In this document: one piece after another, positions 46,550 through 56,063 of the stretch
Numbering within the stretch: position 1 is the first letter of the stretch
Layout: each line of letters starts with the position of its first letter
Assembly (NCBI RefSeq): GCF_002749975.1
Contig: NZ_PEIG01000001.1
Coordinates: 372,001-436,000, forward strand
Length of the DNA: 64,000 nt
Direction of reading: 5' to 3'
Source of the DNA: Gloeocapsopsis sp. IPPAS B-1203
GTDB lineage: Bacteria > Cyanobacteriota > Cyanobacteriia > Cyanobacteriales > Chroococcidiopsidaceae
Notes under the pieces: model-generated
Told to the model about the DNA's origin: nothing
Databases searched by the model: none
Seen by the model: only the letters and a program-made list of their open reading frames with translations
Program-made: the position numbers and the translations under genes

Positions 46550-48525
46550 TTTGAATTAGGCACCAAACAAACGAGTTGTGCTTCAGGTTTTGCCTTAGGG
46601 TCAAGAATTTGCACTTTATTTTCTTGGCATAACTGCTGAATGAGTGGTTCAACTTGTAGTTCATTGGCTTGAGGAAAGCTTTCAAGTGCATTTTGTATTA
46701 ATGTATTTCGCCCTAAAAGTTGCTGTGTTGTAACTAAGTTTATGAGAAACTCTTTTACTTGCTGTAGCTCTAGATCTGGATCTCGATCTGGCTTGGGTTC
46801 TGCTTCTTCAGCAAGAGTTCCTAAAACTTGCAATAAACTACAATTTTGCAATACTTGAGCCTCACGCACAAAGGCTTGTAATTCTTTTAAATCAGGAATT
46901 TTGTCTATAATAACTAACTCTTTAGAACTAACAGCATTAACCATGCTGTGGTAAGTAGCTAGGTAGTGAATCGAAGTAAGATCTGGTACAATGTGACAAT
47001 GAGGTGAACCTTTAAAAATTTGCTTGTAGATTTGATAGCCTTGATTCGTTTTGCTACCTAGTTTTTCTGCTCGAATCAGAAACAAAGTTTGACAGTGTTT
47101 TTTTTCCAAAGCTTTGTGACAACCTTTCATCACATAAAAAAAACTACTCATATTGGGATCTTCCATCCAGACAATTCCACCTTGTTTTTGTTGTGATGGT
47201 AAAAAACAACTTAGGGAATAACTGGTATAAGTAGGACTAGGTAAAAATTTTGGGTGAGTTTTTAATTCCAAAACTTCCAAGGCTTCACGTAACATTTGAA
47301 TTAGCTCTGGCGAGGATAAATAACGAATTCGCGTAATTTTCTTTTCAATTTTCTTAAGTTCTTTACTCCACAGTAATTGAAAAGCAGCTAAATGAGGTTT
47401 AACAGGGGGTGAATCAATTACCTTTAATTTATACAGTTGAAATAATTGTCGTCCCAGAATTAGTGTATTTCTAGGAAAGGTTTTGCCACCAGGAAAATTT
47501 TCGTCTAAAACTTGTCGCTTTAATGGATAGATTGAAGAGATTGGCAATTCATCAGCTTCTTCATGTAAAGGAAAAAGGCGAGATTTCCAAATTGCTTCCG
47601 CTTCGTCAAGTTTGATGGGTTTGAGGACAACTAAATCATCAACTCTTACTCTATCGGCTGATTGAACGCGGTTCTTATTTTCTCTCCATGTATTCGTAAT
47701 AATGCTAATAATAATTAGAAAGTTTTTTAATGATTGATTGTGAATACTAGAGTTAACGCTAAATAATGCTTGTAAGTCAATAAATCCATCTGTACGTGGA
47801 ATATTATCGAGTTGGTCAAAACATAAAACAATTGGTTGAGTTTGGGCAGAAATTTTGCCAAAATTAGCTAAAATATTCTGGGCTGCATCTTCGGTAACAA
47901 TTGTATTTTTGACTCCTAGCGCTTCCAGACTATCTGCATCAAGATCGTCGCCGCGTAACCAATCACAAGCAAGTAGGTGTAGTTCGGGATTAAGTAAGTC
48001 ATACAACACACCAAAAAACTCATTGGCGTTGTACATATCAGACGGACAAGTTATTTTTAACTTGTGGATAAATGCTTTGCGATCGCCTAGTAATTTATCT
48101 ATAAGATTACGTTGTTTAAAGATCGACAAACTCTTTAGCCATAACAACAACTGTGATTCTTGTTGTCCTTCTGGTACTTTAAGTAAACTGTCAACTGTTT
48201 GACGTAAAGTGTGTCGCCAAATAAAATGACTATCAGCCCAAGGACCAATGTAAACAAAAAAGGCTTTAGAGTTCAGTGTTTGCTTCAGCCTACCCAAAAG
48301 ATGACTTTTACCTGAACCAGAATCACCAGCAAGCATTATTGTGCGCGTCCGATGATCTTTTGCTATCTGAGCTAAGGTATACTCAATTGTAGTAATTGCT
48401 TCTTGGTGAATCGAATCAACATTCAACGCTGGATCTTGCTGTTCTTGCCAAAAGTTACCTGGTTTGAAGGTTGTCGTATCAAAGGGGTTAACTTCGCGTT
48501 GGATAATTTGATCTATAGATGCCAT
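46546..48525 (-). CDS. AAA+ ATPase of the three-gene operon
   Basis: The 659-residue protein has Walker A AGDSGSGKS (residues 66-74), Walker B PIVLCFDQLD (231-240) and sensor-1 Asn near 278, resembling ORC/Cdc6-like or STAND-type AAA modules. The region after 300 is unassigned. It is helical to about 430, followed by a segment (residues 430-560) with GGIVWMEDPNMSSFFYVMKGCHKAL, TLFLIRAEKLGSK and HCHIVPDLTSIHYLATYHSMVNAV that could be another alpha/beta module. The C-terminal 70 residues look like a winged helix (LQQVKEFLINLVTTQQLLGRNTLIQNALESF). The stop overlaps the nuclease-FtsK gene by four bases, indicating translational coupling. I do not recognise a characterised family. Confidence 0.8.
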   Translation of the reverse strand: MASIDQIIQREVNPFDTTTFKPGNFWQEQQDPALNVDSIHQEAITTIEYTLAQIAKDHRTRTIMLAGDSGSGKSHLLGRLKQTLNSKAFFVYIGPWADSHFIWRHTLRQTVDSLLKVPEGQQESQLLLWLKSLSIFKQRNLIDKLLGDRKAFIHKLKITCPSDMYNANEFFGVLYDLLNPELHLLACDWLRGDDLDADSLEALGVKNTIVTEDAAQNILANFGKISAQTQPIVLCFDQLDNIPRTDGFIDLQALFSVNSSIHNQSLKNFLIIISIITNTWRENKNRVQSADRVRVDDLVVLKPIKLDEAEAIWKSRLFPLHEEADELPISSIYPLKRQVLDENFPGGKTFPRNTLILGRQLFQLYKLKVIDSPPVKPHLAAFQLLWSKELKKIEKKITRIRYLSSPELIQMLREALEVLELKTHPKFLPSPTYTSYSLSCFLPSQQKQGGIVWMEDPNMSSFFYVMKGCHKALEKKHCQTLFLIRAEKLGSKTNQGYQIYKQIFKGSPHCHIVPDLTSIHYLATYHSMVNAVSSKELVIIDKIPDLKELQAFVREAQVLQNCSLLQVLGTLAEEAEPKPDRDPDLELQQVKEFLINLVTTQQLLGRNTLIQNALESFPQANELQVEPLIQQLCQENKVQILDPKAKPEAQLVCLVPNSK

Positions 48526-48573
48526 CCTGCTACCTTGATAAAAACTGAGTACTACAGATAATTCAAGAAAACT

Positions 48574-49407
48574 TTAATTCACAACAATAAAAAATAAAGG
48601 TCCACCAATATCCTGAGGAATTCCTGCATCAATTTGTTCTGGAGTATAAGCAGTAACCTCTTGCAAGGAACTCAATTCAATTTGGTCATTGCGCTGTAAG
48701 CGATACAGTATTTTATCTAATTGCTTACGTGAAATTACGGAAGCAAGTTTCTGGCGTAAATGAAAAATTGGTAAATAGTTTTCTGTACCTAATTCTTGAT
48801 CTAAACTTTGAATCGTTTGAAAAACTTCTAAGTCGTTCGGTTCTTTTGCTAGCGTTGCTGATACTCCATTTGATTCAGTATAAGTATTCGTTTCTGTGTT
48901 AAAACTTTTACGTATAAAACGTATATAGTTACTTAAAAGCTCTAGACTAATAACAGGTTGAACTCCTTTGTTAGGAATATATTCGTCCCGTAGATATGCT
49001 TTACCTTGTTCAGATAGCCAAACTTCTTTAACTTTAGTCTCTACCTCAATTAAACCGCGTTCAGCCAACCCTTGAATTACTGCTTGTCGTTCCGCAGTAG
49101 GGATTTTGGTTTCTCCTGGCGAAATCTTTTTGTTTTCACTAGCTTTCAGGGCTTTGAGTTCATTTTGAGTAACTGGTACTTGGGACTGATCTAATTTAAG
49201 TAGGGCTTTTCCTGGAGGCGCAATCTTAAGTTTTGTAACTTCATAGGAACATTCAACTAAACCGCGATCGCATAGTTTACGGCAAATTTTATTTCTTTCT
49301 GCTGCTTTAGTATTATTACCCAGGTTGATTTCAGTTAGTGATATCCGGTAATCGGTAAAACCCAATAATCTCAACAGGAACTTAAGTTCAATTGTCTCCA
49401 TAAGCAT
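48574..49407 (-). CDS. Tandem winged-helix protein, first gene of the three-gene operon
   Basis: A 277-residue protein with internal duplication. Residues 1-75 (RNKICRKLCDRGLVECSYEVTKLKIAPPGKALLKL) and 76-148 (RQAVIQGLAERGLIEVETKVKEVWLSEQGKAYLRDE) have the same winged-helix pattern: a recognition helix, a beta hairpin and a G-K-A-x-L end. A third likely winged helix lies at 195-277 (FHLRQKLASVISRKQLDKILYRLQRNDQIELS). No enzymatic motif is seen. It lies 48 bp upstream of the AAA+ gene on the same strand. It probably provides DNA binding or transcriptional control for the system. I do not recognise a named family. Confidence 0.75.
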   Translation of the reverse strand: MLMETIELKFLLRLLGFTDYRISLTEINLGNNTKAAERNKICRKLCDRGLVECSYEVTKLKIAPPGKALLKLDQSQVPVTQNELKALKASENKKISPGETKIPTAERQAVIQGLAERGLIEVETKVKEVWLSEQGKAYLRDEYIPNKGVQPVISLELLSNYIRFIRKSFNTETNTYTESNGVSATLAKEPNDLEVFQTIQSLDQELGTENYLPIFHLRQKLASVISRKQLDKILYRLQRNDQIELSSLQEVTAYTPEQIDAGIPQDIGGPLFFIVVN

Positions 49408-49941
49408 TCACTTTTCACTTATTGATGATTCATTGCTAAATTGAACTACTGCGATGTAAATTAATAATTTACATTTTTATAAGTAGCATTTATGCGATCG
49501 CTAATTTCTTTGTTACTAAATAAAGTCTTGATAATTCAAGAAGACTTTAAGCTTAAATGACTCATCCACATAAAAACTTTATAAAAAGAGTAAACTACCT
49601 TAATGAAATAGTTGTTTTTACTTAGAGTAATTATTGGAAGCATTACAAACAAATCAGTTTAATGAAGTTGTTTATACATCAAGCACAATTCTACGGAGAT
49701 ATAATCAATATCAACAAAATTACCAGCGTAAATATACGGAATTCTGAAAATAAAGTTATGCTAAAGCATAATTGATCGCCATACCCAAAAAATAGCTATT
49801 TACTCCTCATAAATATGTGTAAAAGCTGGTCAAAACAAAGTAAAGTTAAAATATACTGGTAAAAAATAATGCATGAAATAGCTGCATTAACTAACTTCAA
49901 ATCACTTCTTATTAGCAATGATGTCGGATGCTTGAACGCAA
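49408..49941. other. AT-rich intergenic region upstream of the three-gene operon
   Basis: Over 500 bp lie between divergent genes, low in GC with a single HIP1 site near 49495. No open frame is supported. It should hold the operon's promoter; no palindromic operator or small RNA is obvious by eye. Confidence 0.4.
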
Positions 49942-52257
49942 ATGCCAAAACACAAGCATAAACTAACCAGATACACGCTTGCTGATACATCTTTTCTGCA
50001 GCACAACTCAAGCTATGAGAAAAGAAAAAAGCAAATGGCATTTTTATTAGGAACGACGTTGTTGTTGGGTGCAAGCGGCGTAGTCGTTAGCAGTATATGG
50101 TTGAGTTATAGTTTGTTTTTTAATCCAAGTGCGATCGCATCTCTCAATGAATTCTTACCGCAGTGGGCGCAGCTACCGTTAAATCAAGAACCAGCCCAAA
50201 CTCTGACACAAATTTCAGCCGAGTTGAATAAACAAAGAAAAAGTGCTGGGAAACCGTTACCTTTAGAAGTTAATTCTGCTAATTCGCAACCAACGTCTGT
50301 CATCTTACCTGTGCGATCGCAAAATCAGCAGATCGTTGAATTGCGAGTGTATCGCATCGCGGATGCTAGAAATCTTCTGAATCAACCGAAAGGTGAAATC
50401 CACTATCAGTTTATAACTCAAGCTGATGTAACAGGACCTGAAGAATCATTTGTTGTCGCACCCCTCATCAATCCAGAGACAGCAGATACAAGTTCAAATC
50501 GTCCCCTACCAGTAACCGAACTGCGTCGGTTTGAGAGTACGACACCAACCCAAGGAATTTGGTTTTATCTTTGGGGAGAACGACAACGAGGACAAGCGAT
50601 CGCCTACGGTCAAATTGTCCACTATAACCCCGATCGCTCCTATCTTAATTTAATGTTGCCTTGGACAAGTCCCACTCAACCACAATGGCAACAAGCGATC
50701 GCCGGAGGTTCTCCAGAGTTAGTTATCGATCAAACCGTTGATTTAGAACCGCGATTGCAAGTTTATCAACTAAAACCTGCCAATTTCATTTTTGATCCAC
50801 TGCAATTAGAACCTGTTTCGATTGCCGAATCTGCACTAGATAGTCGCGACTATCAAAATGCACTACTTATTGCCCGTAGTGGATTATGGACACCTGCCGA
50901 GAAGTGGTTGCAGTTTATCAAACAACAACGTCAAAAGCATCAAGCATGGTCAAGTGCAGCGCAAGCACAACTCGATTTTATTCGATTACACGCCGAAAAA
51001 AGCCAAAAGCGAGCAAATCAAACTTGGGCAAGTCCTAGTCAACAAGTTCTCGCTCTTTTAATCGATGGGCGTTGGGGAGAAGCCCTAAAAGTTTTTCAAG
51101 CTTCACCGACAAATACACAAGAAATTACGACTTTATTAGAAACAGATAATGGACGATTAGGCAATCGTGTAGAAGTTGCGTTACGTGTTAACCCGAAGCG
51201 AACTGAAGTCAAAGCTTGGGGGGCGCTACTTAAAGGCGCACAACAAAGTAGAAGAAATGCGATCGCCTGGCTAAAACAGCAACCACAGACAACATCGGCT
51301 GATATTGCTTATATCCAAAAACTCCTCAAACGTTTAGAAGGTGATTTCTCATCAAATAAAGTTGCAACTTCTCATTCCAGTCGCTTTGTTGGTACAGCAC
51401 AACAAGTTACGCAAATCAATCCTCAGCAATGGCTGCAAACTGCGCCAACACCCTTACAAGTCACAAACCAACGAACATGGTATCAAATCCAACTTAGCGC
51501 CTATCACGATGGCAACACCTGGCAACAAGCGCCGTTTAAGCTTACACCTCAACAAACCGCAGCCCAATATTGGGAGCAATTAGGTTTAGATTCAGACGCA
51601 GAAGTTCAAATTGTTTCTTGGCTACCAGGTGGATATCAGCAAATCGATCTTGCCGTTGTCAAAGCTGTGCAATTACAAGGTAGTACGCTGAAGTTATTAG
51701 CTGTGTCTGATGCGTTTCCCATAGTATCAGCTTCACGACAACTAGCACTTACTAAAGCAACATCACAGTGGCTACAACCCCAAACAATCGCTTTTTCTGA
51801 ATTGACACAACAATCGCAGCCTATTGAAATTGTCCAAATATTACCTCAGTTATGGCAGGAATTGCAAAAACGCAACCCAAATTCTCAAAAAACGCCTGTC
51901 CCAAATGTAGAGAAGATGCTAAAGCAACTAGGAGAATTGCCAGTACAGTTAATTGACTTAGATGGTGATGGTACAGCGGAAGTATTAATGATTATCTCTT
52001 CACAGGAGATTGCTGCCGTTCATAATTTCGAAACCAATCTACTTCAACAAAATGATTCGCGATCGCACACAATTATTTTTTCACACAATGGACGTATACT
52101 TTACAGTGAGTTTGGCAGTGCTACTGAGCATCGCGCGATCGGAATCGCCGATCTGGAGGACGATCAGCCTCCAGCATTATTAGTTGCTACTGACAAAACC
52201 TATCAACTCAAGCGCTGGTCTTCTCAACACCAACGCTTCGATTCATTTCAGCCATGA
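49942..52257 (+). CDS. Large membrane-anchored hypothetical protein
   Basis: This 771-residue protein has one N-terminal transmembrane helix (MAFLLGTTLLLGASGVVVSSIWLSYSLFF, about residues 32-60) after a basic cytoplasmic segment. A long extracytoplasmic or lumenal part follows. It contains a helical repeat-like section (residues 300-480, SALDSRDYQNALLIARSGLWTPAEKWLQF). The C-terminus has a calcium-loop-like LIDLDGDGTAEVLMI and IGIADLEDDQPPALLVAT, reminiscent of FG-GAP/VCBS beta-propeller repeats. The pattern is that of a conserved cyanobacterial hypothetical. Function is unknown. The ATG at 49942 is the first start in the frame. Confidence 0.75.
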   Translation: MPKHKHKLTRYTLADTSFLQHNSSYEKRKKQMAFLLGTTLLLGASGVVVSSIWLSYSLFFNPSAIASLNEFLPQWAQLPLNQEPAQTLTQISAELNKQRKSAGKPLPLEVNSANSQPTSVILPVRSQNQQIVELRVYRIADARNLLNQPKGEIHYQFITQADVTGPEESFVVAPLINPETADTSSNRPLPVTELRRFESTTPTQGIWFYLWGERQRGQAIAYGQIVHYNPDRSYLNLMLPWTSPTQPQWQQAIAGGSPELVIDQTVDLEPRLQVYQLKPANFIFDPLQLEPVSIAESALDSRDYQNALLIARSGLWTPAEKWLQFIKQQRQKHQAWSSAAQAQLDFIRLHAEKSQKRANQTWASPSQQVLALLIDGRWGEALKVFQASPTNTQEITTLLETDNGRLGNRVEVALRVNPKRTEVKAWGALLKGAQQSRRNAIAWLKQQPQTTSADIAYIQKLLKRLEGDFSSNKVATSHSSRFVGTAQQVTQINPQQWLQTAPTPLQVTNQRTWYQIQLSAYHDGNTWQQAPFKLTPQQTAAQYWEQLGLDSDAEVQIVSWLPGGYQQIDLAVVKAVQLQGSTLKLLAVSDAFPIVSASRQLALTKATSQWLQPQTIAFSELTQQSQPIEIVQILPQLWQELQKRNPNSQKTPVPNVEKMLKQLGELPVQLIDLDGDGTAEVLMIISSQEIAAVHNFETNLLQQNDSRSHTIIFSHNGRILYSEFGSATEHRAIGIADLEDDQPPALLVATDKTYQLKRWSSQHQRFDSFQP

Positions 52258-52282
52258 AGTTGTAAGCCTACTACTTGTAGCC

Positions 52283-52534
52283 TCATTTGACTGATACTTC
52301 TTCAGCAGCCGTATGACGCTGTTTTTTAATTGCTTGCAACTGCTGCAACAGTGATTCTACCTCTGCTTCTAAATGCAGAAATTTAACTTGTACACCAGCA
52401 GCATATAAAGATTTTTGTGAATCGTCCCAGGGCGATCGCTTTTGGCGATGGGCTTCTCCCAATTGCGCTGTCGATGTTCCAGAAACCGTATTTACTGATT
52501 GATTATTATCCACCAACGTGGAGGAAGGAGACAT
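52283..52534 (-). CDS. Small coiled-coil hypothetical protein
   Basis: A protein of about 83 residues (90 if started at 52555). The N-terminus is Ser/Thr-rich and disordered. The C-terminal half (SPWDDSQKSLYAAGVQVKFLHLEAEVESLLQQLQAIKKQR) is amphipathic and likely forms a coiled coil. It is widely seen as a short cyanobacterial hypothetical, with no known function. It lies convergent to the large anchored protein, 25 bp away. Confidence 0.6.
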   Translation of the reverse strand: MSPSSTLVDNNQSVNTVSGTSTAQLGEAHRQKRSPWDDSQKSLYAAGVQVKFLHLEAEVESLLQQLQAIKKQRHTAAEEVSVK

Positions 52535-52796
52535 AGTAGCTGAACAAATTCCCATCGTTATATTAAATAGTTATTTTTGCCTACTCACACCAAAATGTTA
52601 TTGTACCTCTATCTTGGAGCATAGTTGTATCAAGTGTGTCGATTTTATAACTGGCTATGTGCTGTACCCTATGATAGTTCACTTGTCAGAGTAAACTAAA
52701 TAATACAAGCTGAAGATCTGTTAATATCGCTTTTCAACTCAAAAAGTGAATTAACGCTCACTGGCTCTCTATATAACTAAAGTTGCTGCAAACACC

Positions 52797-53888
52797 GTGA
52801 CTCTGATTGCTAACAAATCTACTAACCGCGAAGTTTGGTCTGGATTAATCAAAACGTACCAGCAATACTTACCTGTAACTGAAAATACACCAGTAGTAAC
52901 ACTATTAGAGGGTAATACTCCGTTGATTCCGGTTCCCTCAATCGCCCAACTCATCGGTAGACAAGTACAGATTTTTGCTAAGTACGACGGGCTAAACCCT
53001 ACAGGTAGCTTCAAAGACCGAGGAATGACAATGGCGATTTCCAAGGCGAAAGAAGCAGGGGCGCGGGCAGTCATTTGTGCAAGTACGGGGAACACTTCTG
53101 CAGCAGCAGCCGCCTACGCGAAGCGTGCGGGGATGAAAGCCTTTGTCCTAATTCCTGATGGCTATGTTGCTTTAGGTAAGTTAGCGCAAGCACTACTTTA
53201 TGGTGCTGAAGTGTTGTCGATCAAAGGAAACTTTGACCAAGCACTGAAAATAGTCCGCGAGATGGCAAACAGCTATCCGGTTACTTTGGTTAATTCAGTT
53301 AATCCTTATCGCTTGGAAGGGCAAAAGACCGCAGCATTTGAAGTGGTTGATGCTTTAGGTGATGCGCCTGATTGGTTGTGTATTCCTGTAGGTAATGCCG
53401 GCAATATCACAGCATATTGGATGGGGTTTTGTCAATACCATCAATCCGGTAAATGCGATCGCCTACCCAAAATGATGGGCTTTCAAGCTGCTGGGGCTGC
53501 ACCGTTGATCACTGGAAAACCTGTAACGCACCCTGATACTGTTGCGACAGCAATTCGCATCGGTAATCCGGCAAACTGGGAAAAAGCGATCGCAGTAAAG
53601 TCTGCCAGTAAGGGAGAATTTCACGCGGTTACTGATGAAGAAATCTTAGTAGCATACCGTCTACTCGCTGCTCAAGAAGGTATCTTTTGCGAACCTGCAA
53701 GCGCGGCTTCAGTTGCGGGAATGTTAAAAGTTAAAGACCAAATTCCCACAGGCGCAACTGTTGTGTGCGTACTTACTGGAAACGGACTGAAAGACCCCAA
53801 CACAGCAATTGATAACAACCAAAATGCATTCAAGCCAGGAATAGAACCTACCCTCGAAGCTGTAGCAGCAGCAATGGGAGTTATCTAA
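52797..53888 (+). CDS. thrC: Threonine synthase
   Basis: This PLP enzyme converts O-phosphohomoserine to threonine. The 363-residue protein starts at GTG 52797. It has the PLP-lysine motif in [28 protein letters not shown] and the phosphate-binding [15 protein letters not shown], plus the C-terminal [11 protein letters not shown], all of the short class of threonine synthases. A GCGAAGCGTGCGGGG-like motif inside YAKRAG resembles the dispersed GCGAAGC repeat but is part of the conserved coding frame. Full length. Confidence 0.96.
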   Translation: MTLIANKSTNREVWSGLIKTYQQYLPVTENTPVVTLLEGNTPLIPVPSIAQLIGRQVQIFAKYDGLNPTGSFKDRGMTMAISKAKEAGARAVICASTGNTSAAAAAYAKRAGMKAFVLIPDGYVALGKLAQALLYGAEVLSIKGNFDQALKIVREMANSYPVTLVNSVNPYRLEGQKTAAFEVVDALGDAPDWLCIPVGNAGNITAYWMGFCQYHQSGKCDRLPKMMGFQAAGAAPLITGKPVTHPDTVATAIRIGNPANWEKAIAVKSASKGEFHAVTDEEILVAYRLLAAQEGIFCEPASAASVAGMLKVKDQIPTGATVVCVLTGNGLKDPNTAIDNNQNAFKPGIEPTLEAVAAAMGVI

Positions 53889-53941
53889 AAATTACGTGAC
53901 ATTAATACAATTTTTAGATGCAACAGGATAGTGGAGAGTTT

Positions 53942-54379
53942 ATGCTGAAAACTACCAATTACGACAAAGATTTTGTTGCTTGGTCTGATGAGCAGGCGAT
54001 GCTGTTGGAACAGGAGAAATTCAGCGAATTAGACTTAATCAACTTAATCGAAGAGGTACGAGATTTGGGCAGCAGCGATAAACACGCCTTAAGAAGTAAC
54101 TTGAGAATCGTGTTACTCCACCTGCTCAAATGGCAATTCCAGCCTAGTTATCGCTCTAATAGTTGGCTATCCTCGATTGTTGAGCATCGACAGCGAGTTG
54201 AGGAGTTGATAGAGAAAAGTCCTAGCCTTAAATCCTATTTAGAAGCAGTGTTCGGCGAAGTTTATCTTAAAGCTGTCAGAGGAGCAGCAAAGCAGACAGG
54301 TTTATCTGCTAGTAGTTTTCCTGATACGTGCCCTTACACGCTTGCAGAGGTTCTCGATCTTGACTTTCTTCCAGATTAG
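53942..54379 (+). CDS. DUF29 family protein
   Basis: The 145-residue protein matches cyanobacterial DUF29 proteins: TNYDKDFVAWSDEQAMLLEQEKFSELDLINLIEEVRDLGSSDKHALRSNLRIVLLHLLKWQFQP, then RVEELIEKSPSLKSYL, and the C-terminal FPDTCPYTLAEVLDLDFLP. The family is abundant in cyanobacteria with unknown function and has been suggested to be linked to toxin-antitoxin-like or mobile gene sets. The ATG at 53942, with GGAGAG upstream, is preferred over the ATG at 53918. Confidence 0.9.
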   Translation: MLKTTNYDKDFVAWSDEQAMLLEQEKFSELDLINLIEEVRDLGSSDKHALRSNLRIVLLHLLKWQFQPSYRSNSWLSSIVEHRQRVEELIEKSPSLKSYLEAVFGEVYLKAVRGAAKQTGLSASSFPDTCPYTLAEVLDLDFLPD

Positions 54380-54438
54380 AGGCACTCGAGCTTACCTTAC
54401 TTTATAATTTCTTTAGCCTCTGACCCCTAACCTCTCGA

Positions 54439-55359
54439 ATGTTTAAAACCCGCTTTGTCAGGTTTTTTCGCCACATCACTTGGGCTACTTTAAGAGCAAC
54501 ATTTGTGCGTGTCGGTGAGCGAAGACTACTAGGTTTGTCAGCGGAAATTGCTTATAACTCAATGTTATCACTGTTTCCTGCAATTCTTGCTGTACTGACA
54601 GCGATTAGTTTGTTTCAAGAATCTCTACAATCTACATTTAAACAGCTAGCATTGCGACTCAGTACAGTTGCACCAGATGAAGCACTCTTTTTGATTCGTA
54701 ACTTTGCTCAAGAAATTACTCAAAATAGAAACAGAGGCTTATTTTCAATCAGCTTTGTTGCAGCCATTTGGATTGCATCTGGGGCACTAAATACTATTAT
54801 GACAGCTCTCGATCAAATTCATCAGATTCCTCCAAAGCAAACGCGCCCTTTCTGGAAAGCTAAGTTAATTTCGATTGGTCTGACTATCGGCTCAATTATA
54901 TTATTAGTATTCGCTTCTTTCTTAGTATTTCTTAGCGATTTGCTCTTAGCGTTTTTTGTACGTGAAAGTGGTTTGTATTTCTTATTGTTTGTTTGGCAAA
55001 TACTGATTTGGCCTTTAGCTTTAGGGGTTATGTCTTCCGCTTTTGCTTTTATTTATCGCTATGGTCCAAGCCGCTGGAATCCTGGCACGCCAATGATGCC
55101 TGGTGCAATTTTAGCAGCTATTTCTTGGGCAATTTTATCTGCTTTGTTTCGGATGTATGTAGCAAATTTTGGAAACTATAATCAAGCTTATGGTGCAGTT
55201 GGCACAGTCATCGTTTTAATGCTGTGGTTATATATGAGTGCAGCAGTTCTTTTAGTCGGCGATCAGCTTAATGTCTGTGTCGGTGAAGCAATGCGATCGC
55301 GCTCTAAAACTGTGATAGAAATTGGCGATCCAAACTCTAAGGTAAAAAATTCATCATAA
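54439..55359 (+). CDS. YihY/BrkB-family inner membrane protein
   Basis: The 306-residue protein has five or six membrane helices and the family pattern: LSAEIAYNSMLSLFPAILAVLTAISLF, LFSISFVAAIWIASGALNTIMTALDQIH, FAFIYRYGPSRWNPGTPMMPGAILAAISWAILSALFRMYVANFGNYNQAYGAVGTVIVLMLWLYMSAAVLLVGDQLN. The family was once annotated as ribonuclease BN, which is incorrect for this fold. Its function is unknown. The length is normal. Confidence 0.93.
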   Translation: MFKTRFVRFFRHITWATLRATFVRVGERRLLGLSAEIAYNSMLSLFPAILAVLTAISLFQESLQSTFKQLALRLSTVAPDEALFLIRNFAQEITQNRNRGLFSISFVAAIWIASGALNTIMTALDQIHQIPPKQTRPFWKAKLISIGLTIGSIILLVFASFLVFLSDLLLAFFVRESGLYFLLFVWQILIWPLALGVMSSAFAFIYRYGPSRWNPGTPMMPGAILAAISWAILSALFRMYVANFGNYNQAYGAVGTVIVLMLWLYMSAAVLLVGDQLNVCVGEAMRSRSKTVIEIGDPNSKVKNSS

Positions 55360-55512
55360 ATTTACTCACTCTCTAGATTTATTTCTCTAGATAACTTCTT
55401 TTATAGAAACTCTTCCTTTGCGATATACGTAAATATTGCTACAGGTACACTACAAGTAATATTGAGAAATGTTTAAATTAAATTATAAAAGATTAATGGT
55501 TGTGTTTCATCT

Positions 55513-55908
55513 ATGACCCAATCTGCTGCTCAGTTTGCCAGTAAAGTTGCGGCTCACCCTAAACTTACCTCAGTACAGCGTTTACGTAGGTTTAGCCGTT
55601 TGCTTGATAATGCTATTGGCATTCCAGGGACAAAATTTCGGATCGGTATCGATCCCATTATTGGTTTAATTCCTGGTGCTGGAGATATTGTTGGAACAGC
55701 ACTTTCTGCTTATATCGTTGTTGAAGCAGCAAGGTTAGGAATTCCAAAAGCCATATTGGGACGGATGGTAAGGAACATTGTCATAGAGAGCGTATTTGGC
55801 TCAGTTCCAATCATCGGTGATATGTTCGACTTTGCTTGGAAAGCTAACATGAAGAATGTGGACTTGCTGGAAGAATATCTCAAGAATCCTCAAAACATTG
55901 CAAAGTAG
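55513..55908 (+). CDS. DUF4112 family protein
   Basis: The 131-residue protein has RLRRFSRLLDNAIGIPGTKFRIGIDPIIGLIPGAGDIVGTALSAYIVVEAARLGIPKAILGRMVRNIVIESVFGSVPIIGDMFDFAWKANMKNVDLLEEYL, which matches DUF4112 throughout. Two hydrophobic hairpins make it a likely membrane-associated protein. Function is unknown. A strong intrinsic terminator follows. Confidence 0.92.
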   Translation: MTQSAAQFASKVAAHPKLTSVQRLRRFSRLLDNAIGIPGTKFRIGIDPIIGLIPGAGDIVGTALSAYIVVEAARLGIPKAILGRMVRNIVIESVFGSVPIIGDMFDFAWKANMKNVDLLEEYLKNPQNIAK

Positions 55909-55948
55909 AATTACCGCTCTAGACACGCTTAAAATATTTCTACAATAG

Positions 55949-55978
55949 ATAGGCTGAAAGTTAATCAGCCTATTTTTT
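55949..55978 (+). terminator. Rho-independent terminator
   Basis: A perfect 9-bp stem ATAGGCTGA/TCAGCCTAT with a 7-base loop is followed by a run of T. It lies 40 bp after the DUF4112 stop. Confidence 0.9.
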
Positions 55979-56063
55979 AGTTAAATTAGGTAATCAATAG
56001 ACCTCCTGCATGAACACGCTTGTAAATAAATTCGCACCTAAATAAACTAAGTACACGGAGGTG

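Noticed and set aside
43961-49407. Assignment of the three-gene operon to DptFGH, BREX, DISARM or HerA-NurA
   Set aside because: Domain order and sizes do not fit: no methylase, phosphatase, SNF2 helicase or NurA, and the motor is FtsK-like with fused exonuclease and Cas4-like domains.
53090-53140. Repeat insertion inside thrC (GCGAAGCGTGCGGGG)
   Set aside because: The residues it encodes (AAYAKRAGM) are part of the conserved threonine synthase fold, so resemblance to the dispersed repeat is coincidental.
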